Shown here piece by piece: positions 1 to 4,734 of a DNA stretch of 5,031 nt. Each line of letters begins with the position of its first letter. The stretch's first letter is position 1. Made by a program: the position numbers and the translations under genes. The notes under the pieces were generated by a model. It was not told the origin of the DNA, did no database searches, and worked only from the letters and a program-made list of their open reading frames with translations. The stretch is from Lachnospiraceae bacterium (GTDB lineage: Bacteria; Bacillota_A; Clostridia; Lachnospirales; Lachnospiraceae), in NCBI GenBank assembly GCA_017652545.1, contig JAGCAV010000446.1:1-5031 (forward strand), given 5' to 3'.

Positions 1-1
1 C

Positions 2-967
2 ATCGGCCTGTGCCTTACTGAGCACATGTTCTTCGAGACCGACCGTATCGAAGCATTCCGTGAGATGATCGTCTCCGAGACGCAGGAAGAGCGTGAAAAA
101 GCTCTGGCCAAGATCCTTCCGGTCCAGGAAGCCGACTTTGAGAAACTCTTCGAGGCTCTCAACGGCAACCCGGTCACCATCCGTTTCCTGGATCCGCCTC
201 TTCATGAGTTCGTACCCACCGAGGAGGAGGACATCCGCAAGCTGGCCAACGCGCAGCACAAGACCATGCAGTCCATCCGCAACATCGTGGATTCCCTGCA
301 CGAGTTCAACCCGATGATGGGCCACCGCGGCATCCGTCTGGCTGTCACCTATCCGGAGATCGCCAAGATGCAGACCAGGGCCGTCATCCGTGCCGCCATC
401 AACGTCCAGAAGAGACATCCCGACTGGCATGTCAATCCCGAGATCATGATCCCGCTCGTCGTGGACAACAAGGAGCTCGAGTACGTGAAGAAGTCAGTCG
501 TGGAGACTGCTGAGGAAGAGATCAAAAAGGCCGGTCTGGAGTCTCTTGATTATGAGGTCGGTACCATGATCGAGATCCCGCGTGCTGCTCTGACAGCTGA
601 CGAGATCGCCAAGAGCGCAGACTTCTTCTGCTTCGGCACCAACGACCTGACCCAGATGACCTACGGCTTCTCCCGTGACGACGCCAGCAAGTTCCTGACC
701 GAGTACTACAACGCGAAGATCTTTGAGAACGATCCGTTCGCAAAACTCGACCAGAACGGCGTGGGCAAGCTGATGGAGATCGCCATTGAGCTGGGCAAGA
801 AGGCCAATCCGAATCTGCACATCGGCATCTGCGGCGAGCACGGCGGAGATCCGTCTTCCGTCGAGTTCTGCAACAAGATCGGTCTTGACTATGTGTCCTG
901 CTCACCGTTCCGCGTACCCATCGCGAGACTGGCAGCAGCGCAGGCAGCGATCAAGCAGGCAAAATAA
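2..967 (+). CDS. ppdK: Pyruvate, phosphate dikinase, C-terminal part (5' end outside window)
   Basis: PPDK catalyses the reversible reaction PEP + AMP + PPi = pyruvate + ATP + Pi in the cytoplasm. The reading frame is open from base 2, so the ATG at 26 is internal and not the start. The 321 visible residues are the C-terminal PEP/pyruvate-binding barrel. Seen in order (window-protein numbering): the GLC-x-TEHMFF segment (residues 2-11), TIRFLDPPLHEFVP with Arg61, GHRGIRL (107-113), MIEIPRAA with the metal-binding Glu191, FGTNDLTQ with Asn214/Asp215, and GICGEHGG with the acid/base Cys277. Spacings match the C. symbiosum enzyme as I recall it (Arg561, Arg617, Glu745, Asn768, Cys831), apart from two extra residues between Arg617 and Glu745. 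The odd point is residue 5 (bases 14-16, CTT): it is Leu where the family has the catalytic Arg561. The C-terminus is normal and a terminator follows. The family call is near certain; whether this copy is active is open. Confidence 0.97.
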   Translation: MGLCLTEHMFFETDRIEAFREMIVSETQEEREKALAKILPVQEADFEKLFEALNGNPVTIRFLDPPLHEFVPTEEEDIRKLANAQHKTMQSIRNIVDSLHEFNPMMGHRGIRLAVTYPEIAKMQTRAVIRAAINVQKRHPDWHVNPEIMIPLVVDNKELEYVKKSVVETAEEEIKKAGLESLDYEVGTMIEIPRAALTADEIAKSADFFCFGTNDLTQMTYGFSRDDASKFLTEYYNAKIFENDPFAKLDQNGVGKLMEIAIELGKKANPNLHIGICGEHGGDPSSVEFCNKIGLDYVSCSPFRVPIARLAAAQAAIKQAK

Positions 968-988
968 GCTGAAACCGGTGATTAACCG

Positions 989-1022
989 GAAAGGAGACAG
1001 GACCGGTCCTGTCTCCTTTTTT
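989..1022 (+). terminator. Rho-independent terminator of ppdK
   Basis: A perfect inverted repeat has its centre between 1004 and 1005. Bases 990-1004 pair with 1005-1019 (AGGAGACAGGACC against its complement), and the central ACCGGT must open as the loop. Six T residues (1017-1022) close it. It begins 22 bases after the ppdK stop. The A-run on the left arm is only three long, so it should work less well for the convergent regulator gene ending at 1040. Confidence 0.9.
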
Positions 1023-1039
1023 GTACTTGTAACTGCAAA

Positions 1040-2221
1040 TCAGAACTCCCCCATCTCCGCACGCACATTCCCCATATGAAGGATCAGACACGCGATCTGA
1101 TACTTCATCCTGTCTTCCTGTGTTTCCAGATCGGTGCCCAGGATCCGTCTGATGTTTCCCATCCGGTAAAGGATGGTATTTTTGTGTGTGAACATGGCTT
1201 CCGCGGCTGCCTGGATGCTGCCGCCACAGAGGAGATAGTTTTCCAGGGTCAGGACATATTCCGAGTTATGCTTCCGGTCGTATTCGATCAGAGGCAGGAG
1301 CTGCCTGACACTCATGTCAGCCAGGAGGTCATGGTCTGAGAGCAGGTACAGCAGCCTGTAGAGCCCCATATCGGCAAAATACTGGATATCCCGGCCAAAG
1401 TCCCAGGCCATGTCCAAAGCGGCTCTGGAGCGCCTGTACGCGGTCTGGAGACGGGATATATCCATGACAGGATCACTGATGCCCGTGACGATACGCCGGT
1501 CAGGCATCCGGTTATGCAGATTGCGTTCAAAACCGGTTACGATCCTGCGGACTTCTTCATCGGTCAGCGCATTGATGACCAGCACAAAGACGGAGTCATA
1601 GTAGAAAAAATGCCCGTTGTGCGTCAGATTGGACAGATACAGATGCATGCGGTAGCTTAAGCGCCGGCGGTCTACCGTGTCCATCTGGTCGAGATCGCCT
1701 GTGGAGATCGTGACCACCTGAAAGGTTCCGTCGATGTCAAAGTGAGAGAGAAGATGGCGGCTGTAATCGTCCCGGTCCTGGGGATATTCGATCGCATGGA
1801 TCAGTGCCTGCGTGATCTGCTCGTCCGTGTCGCTCTGCAGAAAGATGCGGATACTCAGGTCTTTGATCAGATCAGCCAGTATGACATCCCAGGGGACAGT
1901 CAGAAGCGGAAAATCGTTCGCATCGCAGAATGCAGTCAGTTCTTCGGGTATCTCCAGTATGTAGCGTCCGGTATTGATCAGAAGACCGCTCGAGTGGTGT
2001 TTGACCAGCTGCCTGGCCAGCGCCATCAGACTTGGTGTGTCCTGAAAACCGAGGCCTGTGGTCACGGCGAGCTCTTTTCCGGTGAAATTGTGGGTGATGG
2101 TGATGTCTTCGAGCATCAGCAGCCAGCTGATGGAATTGGACCAGCCGCTGCTTCCGGCGACAAGCTTCATCCGGTATCTGTCCTTTGAAACGACCATCAT
2201 ATCCTCGACTGTAAATCCCAT
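1040..2221 (-). CDS. PucR/CdaR-like transcriptional regulator
   Basis: This is a predicted cytoplasmic DNA-binding regulator of 393 aa, a usual length for the family. The N-terminal ~120 residues (start MGFTVEDMM; middle ITHNFTGKELAVTTGLGF; LLINTGRYILEIPEEL) match the PucR N-terminal domain, which family knowledge links to purine-catabolism regulators and many uncharacterised sensors. A central GGDEF-like/CdaR-type region follows, including GISDPVMDISRLQTAYRRSR. The C-terminus carries the PucR-type helix-turn-helix (about 328-375), with the hallmark THKNTILYRMGNIRRILG around residues 345-362. The start at 2221 is chosen because GGGAGG lies at the right distance; the longer version from 2257 lacks this and would begin with an atypical Cys-rich MCCCHNKC stretch. 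The gene is divergent from the small gene at 2367 and convergent with ppdK. Ligand and targets cannot be read from the sequence. Purine metabolism is only one possibility for this broad family. Confidence 0.88.
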   Translation of the reverse strand: MGFTVEDMMVVSKDRYRMKLVAGSSGWSNSISWLLMLEDITITHNFTGKELAVTTGLGFQDTPSLMALARQLVKHHSSGLLINTGRYILEIPEELTAFCDANDFPLLTVPWDVILADLIKDLSIRIFLQSDTDEQITQALIHAIEYPQDRDDYSRHLLSHFDIDGTFQVVTISTGDLDQMDTVDRRRLSYRMHLYLSNLTHNGHFFYYDSVFVLVINALTDEEVRRIVTGFERNLHNRMPDRRIVTGISDPVMDISRLQTAYRRSRAALDMAWDFGRDIQYFADMGLYRLLYLLSDHDLLADMSVRQLLPLIEYDRKHNSEYVLTLENYLLCGGSIQAAAEAMFTHKNTILYRMGNIRRILGTDLETQEDRMKYQIACLILHMGNVRAEMGEF

Positions 2222-2226
2222 AAAAG

Positions 2227-2232
2227 CCTCCC
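2227..2232 (-). promoter_or_regulatory. Ribosome binding site deciding the regulator start
   Basis: GGGAGG is followed by five bases (CTTTT) and then the ATG at 2221-2219. It supports the 393-aa start over the in-frame ATG at 2257, which has no comparable site. Confidence 0.8.
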
Positions 2233-2238
2233 GACATT

Positions 2239-2251
2239 TGTTGTGACAACA
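2239..2251. promoter_or_regulatory. Perfect 13-bp palindrome, candidate operator
   Basis: TGTTGT-G-ACAACA is a perfect 6-bp inverted repeat around one central base. It lies in the 5' leader of the PucR-like gene, between its candidate promoter and its ribosome binding site. The position suits an autoregulatory operator, but no binding protein can be assigned from sequence. A 13-bp palindrome in an AT-rich gap can also arise by chance. Confidence 0.4.
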
Positions 2252-2288
2252 GCACAAAAAAAGAGAAAAGATTCTAGCTATCAGTCCA

Positions 2289-2316
2289 TTGTATCATACC
2301 ACCAATGTGATATTGT
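2289..2316 (+). promoter_or_regulatory. Candidate promoter for the small gene at 2367
   Basis: TTGTAT (2289-2294) and TATTGT (2311-2316) are 16 bases apart. A TG extension sits one base before the -10 (TGATATTGT). A start near 2323 would give a leader of roughly 44 bases. The site overlaps the opposing candidate promoter of the regulator, so the two genes could compete or be co-controlled. This is a by-eye match to weak consensus elements. Confidence 0.35.
2293..2301 (-). promoter_or_regulatory. Candidate extended -10 promoter for the PucR-like gene
   Basis: Read on the - strand, TGGTATGAT is an extended -10 (TG-N-TATGAT, one mismatch to TATAAT). There is no good -35 at 16-18 bases. It would start transcription near 2286 and give a leader of about 65 bases containing the palindrome at 2239-2251. 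Confidence 0.4.
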
Positions 2317-2352
2317 ATTGCCAGAACACAAAAGAGACGACCTAAATGTAGC

Positions 2353-2358
2353 AGGAGG
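2353..2358 (+). promoter_or_regulatory. Strong ribosome binding site for the 53-aa gene
   Basis: AGGAGG (followed by TGGGAG) lies eight bases upstream of the ATG at 2367. This near-ideal site is the main reason to accept so short a gene. Confidence 0.8.
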
Positions 2359-2366
2359 TGGGAGTT

Positions 2367-2528
2367 ATGTCAATCGAAGGAATCACCAATTACGAGCATG
2401 TAAGATACGAGAGTGAAAGACCTGCATGGGAAAAGCTTGAAAGAATTGATTACTGTGACCAGGAAATACCGGAAGGATTTTCGGACTGGTTCGGAAAGGT
2501 AAAAGCTTTCTTTAAAAAGATGATCTGA
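2367..2528 (+). CDS. Small uncharacterised protein (53 aa) with amphipathic C-terminal helix
   Basis: I do not recognise a family. The frame runs from an ATG behind AGGAGG to TGA, 16 bases before a strong terminator, and a plausible promoter lies upstream, so it forms a complete single-gene unit. Residues 1-40 are acidic (about 11 Asp/Glu against 4 Arg/Lys) with several Tyr and one Cys (30). Residues 38-53 (FSDWFGKVKAFFKKMI) place F38, W41, F42, V45, F48, F49, M52 and I53 on one helical face and K44, K46, K50 and K51 on the other. This is a textbook amphipathic cationic helix that may lie on a membrane. There is no signal peptide or transmembrane span. Codon choice (AGA for all three Arg, many GAA/AAA/GGA) is more AT-rich than in the neighbouring genes. 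It is divergent from the PucR-like regulator and could be its target, but that is inference. Function unknown. Confidence 0.75.
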   Translation: MSIEGITNYEHVRYESERPAWEKLERIDYCDQEIPEGFSDWFGKVKAFFKKMI

Positions 2529-2544
2529 GGATCGTCTGTAACAG

Positions 2545-2585
2545 AAAAAAGAAGACAGGAGGATGAGCCTCCTGTCTTCTTTTTT
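2545..2585. terminator. Long bidirectional terminator between the small gene and rnfB
   Basis: Bases 2545-2562 pair with 2568-2585 (core GAAGACAGGAGG / CCTCCTGTCTTC) around the 5-base loop ATGAG. The stem is about 18 bp including six A-T pairs at the base. On the + strand it ends in a T-run (2580-2585). On the - strand the A-run 2545-2550 gives the U-run. It can therefore stop both the small gene (stop at 2528) and the Rnf operon (stop at 2625). Confidence 0.92.
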
Positions 2586-2589
2586 ATCC

Positions 2590-2608
2590 GTGCGCCGCTG
2601 CGGCGCAC
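2590..2608. repeat. GC-rich hairpin downstream of rnfB
   Basis: GTGCGCCG (2590-2597) pairs perfectly with CGGCGCAC (2601-2608) around the loop CTG. It lies between the rnfB stop and the bidirectional terminator. No T-run follows it on either strand, so it is not itself a classical terminator. It could stabilise the 3' end of the rnf transcript or help pausing. Only one copy is seen in the window. Confidence 0.6.
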
Positions 2609-2624
2609 GCTTCTGACTTGTCTT

Positions 2625-3416
2625 TTAATAACGCTTTTCAATGACCTTCGCGGGACACTTCTCGGCACATTTGCCGCAGTGCACGCATTTCTCATAATCA
2701 ATCTTTGCGAGAGAGCTTGTTACCTGAACGGCGTCACTCTCACACTGCTTGACACAGAGACTGCAGCCGATGCAGCCGGCGCTGCAGGCTTTCTTGACCG
2801 CCGGGCCCTTTTCCGGGCTGGAGCAGCGGACTGCGTACTGGGCCTTGTCCGGGATGATCTCGATCAGGTGTTTCGGGCAGATGGCCACGCACTTGCCGCA
2901 GGCTTTACATTTCCGTCTGTTGACCCTGGCAACACCGTTCACGATGTGGATCGCGTCGAACGGGCAGGCCTTTACACAGGTTCCGAAACCAAGGCAGCCA
3001 TAGGAGCAGCTCTTATCGGTCAGGCCGTTGGAAACAGCAATGCCGCAGTCCTGGATACCGACATAATTCGCTTTTTTGAGGGCTGCTTCGCAGTCGCCGG
3101 CGCATTTGACAAAAGCGACCTTCCTGTCCATATGTCCGGCTTCGATGCCCATTACGCTTGCGATCTTCTCGGCAACAGGCTCACCGCCCACAGGGCAGCC
3201 GCTGATGGATGCTTCGCCTTTTATAATGGCGGCAGCCAGCGCGTCACAGCCGGCATACCCGCAGCCGCCGCAGTTGTTGCCGGGAAGGAAACTGCGGACA
3301 GCAGCTTCCTTTTCATCCACTTCAACAGCAAATTTCCGGCCGACACTTACCAGCATGAGGCCGATCAGGAGGCCGATAATGGCCACAGAAGCGGTAGCTA
3401 TCACAACAGGCGTCAT
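2625..3416 (-). CDS. rnfB: Rnf complex subunit B, iron-sulfur electron entry protein
   Basis: RnfB is thought to take electrons from reduced ferredoxin and feed them into the membrane Rnf complex. The protein has 263 aa. One N-terminal membrane helix (about 4-25) is followed by the RnfB-type Fe-S domain with C49GGC52GYAGC57 and C74. Cluster-type cysteine sets then follow: C137/C141/C147/C151 (CSYGCLGFGTCVKAC), C170/C173/C176/C180, C215/C218/C221/C225 and C244/C247/C250/C254, the last three being classic CX2CX2CX3C. Further cysteines are at 105, 109, 124, 198 and 211. This multi-cluster form is typical of clostridial RnfB, which is longer than the proteobacterial RsxB. The start at 3416 has GGGAGG upstream, in the 17-base gap after rnfA. 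It is the last gene of the operon, as in the order rnfCDGEAB, and is followed by a hairpin and a terminator. No defects seen. Confidence 0.97.
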   Translation of the reverse strand: MTPVVIATASVAIIGLLIGLMLVSVGRKFAVEVDEKEAAVRSFLPGNNCGGCGYAGCDALAAAIIKGEASISGCPVGGEPVAEKIASVMGIEAGHMDRKVAFVKCAGDCEAALKKANYVGIQDCGIAVSNGLTDKSCSYGCLGFGTCVKACPFDAIHIVNGVARVNRRKCKACGKCVAICPKHLIEIIPDKAQYAVRCSSPEKGPAVKKACSAGCIGCSLCVKQCESDAVQVTSSLAKIDYEKCVHCGKCAEKCPAKVIEKRY

Positions 3417-3433
3417 AATCCTTTACCTCCCTC

Positions 3434-4018
3434 TTATAATGACAATCCGGAGAAGCCCATGAAAGCGATGGACATCAGGGCTGCAGCCAGAAGAACGACA
3501 GGTGCGCCGCGGAACGGTTTCGGAAGATCAGACTCATTGATGCGCTCGCGGATACCGGCCAGCACGATGATGGCGATGGTATAGCCGACTGCGGTGCCGA
3601 AACCGGCGGTAACGGAATGAACGAAATCATAGCTGTCCTGCACGTTGGTCAGCGCAACACCGAGAACGGCGCAGTTGGTGGTGATCAGAGGCAGGTAGAT
3701 GCCCAGTGCCTTGTAGATCGGGGGAGCTGTCTTTTTCAGGAACATTTCCACAACCTGGACCAATGCGGCAATGACAAGAATGAAAAGAATGGTCGTCAGG
3801 TACTCAAGATGCAGCGGCACCATCAGGAAATCATACAGAAGACTGGCGACCGCCGAGGCAAGCGTCATGACGAAGATGACCGCTACACCCAGAGCCGCGG
3901 AATTCTTGATGGATTTGGAGACGCCGATGAAGGAGCAAATGCCCAGGAACTGGCTCAGAACGATGTTGCTGACCAGGGCTGTTGTAATAATAATGTAGAT
4001 CAGAGATGGATTTGCCAT
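3434..4018 (-). CDS. rnfA: Rnf complex subunit A, integral membrane protein
   Basis: RnfA is a membrane subunit of the ion-translocating ferredoxin:NAD+ oxidoreductase and pairs with RnfE. Its 194 aa match the usual length, and about six hydrophobic helices are visible. The two inverted-repeat signature segments are intact: FLGICSF with Cys28, and PLITTNCAVLG with Cys116. By homology with NqrE/NqrD, these cysteines, together with the two equivalent ones of RnfE, hold an iron-sulfur cluster in the middle of the membrane. AIRERI-like and PFRGAPV segments and the terminal SIAFMGFSGL are also typical. The ATG at 4018 follows the rnfE stop by three bases, and its ribosome binding site AAGGAGG lies inside the end of rnfE, so the two are probably translationally linked. 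Confidence 0.97.
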   Translation of the reverse strand: MANPSLIYIIITTALVSNIVLSQFLGICSFIGVSKSIKNSAALGVAVIFVMTLASAVASLLYDFLMVPLHLEYLTTILFILVIAALVQVVEMFLKKTAPPIYKALGIYLPLITTNCAVLGVALTNVQDSYDFVHSVTAGFGTAVGYTIAIIVLAGIRERINESDLPKPFRGAPVVLLAAALMSIAFMGFSGLSL

Positions 4019-4021
4019 ATC

Positions 4022-4720
4022 TTATTTCGCCTCCTTTCCGTTTGACTTCTCAGGTATGCTGCTGCAGCTGGAGGAAGATGCGCACGAAGCGCAGAAGCCG
4101 TCACAGCCTTCCTCGACTTTTCTGTTGGCCTGGGTCTTGATGCCGACAGCATTCATCACGGCGATGATGAAGCCGATGATCAGGAAAGCGCCCGGCGCTT
4201 TTACGAAGATCGCGATGGGCTCATATCCCGGAATAATGGTCTTGCCCAGGATCGTGCCGGCACCAAGCAGTTCACGGAGGAAACCGATGATCGTGAGGGC
4301 GATCGTAAAGCCAAGCCCCATGCCGATGCCGTCCAGTGTCGCCAGGATCGGCTCATTTTTGTTTGCATAAGCTTCTGCACGGCCCAGGATGATTCAGTTG
4401 ACCACGATCAGCGGGATGTAGATGCCCAGTGCGCTGTACAGTCCCGGCAGATAGGCCTGGATCAGAAGCTGTGTGACTGTTACCAGCGAGGCAACGATCA
4501 CGATGTAGGCAGGAAGACGAACCTCATCCGGGATCACGTTTCTCAGCACGGAGATGACCAGGTTTGAGAAGATCAGTACCGCCATGGTGGAAAGTCCCAT
4601 ACCGATACCATTCGACATGGATGTGGTGACCGCCAGGGTCGGGCACATGCCAAGCATCAGGATCAGGGAAGGATTCTCCTTGATAATACCGTTATAAATA
4701 CGCTCTGTATATTTGTTCAT
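4022..4720 (-). CDS. rnfE: Rnf complex subunit E with an in-frame TGA at the conserved cluster cysteine
   Basis: RnfE is the membrane partner of RnfA in the Rnf ferredoxin:NAD+ ion pump. If the TGA at 4396-4394 is read through, the product is 232 aa, a normal length, with about six hydrophobic helices. LGMCPTLAV carries Cys26. The second signature reads PLIVVN-(TGA)-IILGRAEAYANKNEP, where the family has PLIVVNCIILGRAEA. The TGA is codon 109, and its distance from Cys26 (83) equals that of the cluster cysteines 29 and 112 of NqrD as I recall them. Strong homology (DGIGMGLGFTIALTIIGFLRELLGAG) continues in the same frame, so there is no frameshift. The start at 4720 has AGGGAGGGA upstream, 14 bases after rnfG. 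The C-terminal tail has four cysteines at 206, 210, 213 and 219. The TGA may be selenocysteine, a nonsense mutation or a base error. If it is read as a stop, the product is a 108-aa fragment lacking the second ligand and about half of the membrane domain. Confidence 0.93.
4364..4379 (-). other. Weak SECIS-like hairpin downstream of the rnfE TGA
   Basis: On the mRNA, UGCA pairs with UGCA around the 8-base loop GAAGCUUA. The loop begins 19 bases after the UGA and starts with G. Bacterial SECIS elements, as generally described, need a short stem-loop at about this distance with a G among the first loop bases, so the minimal pattern is met. However, a 4-bp stem is very short, the loop contains the self-complementary AAGCUU, and there is no extended lower stem. 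It could easily be chance. Confidence 0.15.
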
Positions 4721-4734
4721 ATCTCATCCCTCCC

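Noticed and set aside
1742..2188. Open frame of 148 codons on the + strand inside the regulator
   Set aside because: It is antisense to a clear PucR-family gene and has no ribosome binding site or motif.
2222..2257. Upstream start for the regulator at 2257 (405 aa)
   Set aside because: The extra 12 residues (MCCCHNKCREAF) have no family match and no ribosome binding site, and they would put the palindrome and the real ribosome binding site inside the coding region.
2679..3584. Long open frame (301 codons) on the + strand, opposite rnfB and the end of rnfA
   Set aside because: It has no ribosome binding site, the peptide is a low-complexity Ala/Asp-rich product with no recognisable domain, and the opposite strand holds two unmistakable Rnf genes. 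It is an antisense shadow of GC-rich codons.
4022..4321. Second half of RnfE as a separate gene starting at the ATG at 4321
   Set aside because: That ATG lies inside the conserved GIGMGLGF segment, has no ribosome binding site, and would start in the middle of the membrane domain. Homology runs unbroken from the TGA, so it is part of rnfE.
4394..4396. Alternative genetic code, with TGA read as Trp or Gly
   Set aside because: Trp is encoded by TGG in the regulator and the small gene, TGA serves as the natural stop of both of those genes, and the conserved residue at the RnfE site is Cys, not Trp or Gly.
4394..4396. Frameshift as the cause of the rnfE interruption
   Set aside because: The conserved sequences before and after the TGA are in the same frame and no residue is missing or added, so it is a single codon change.
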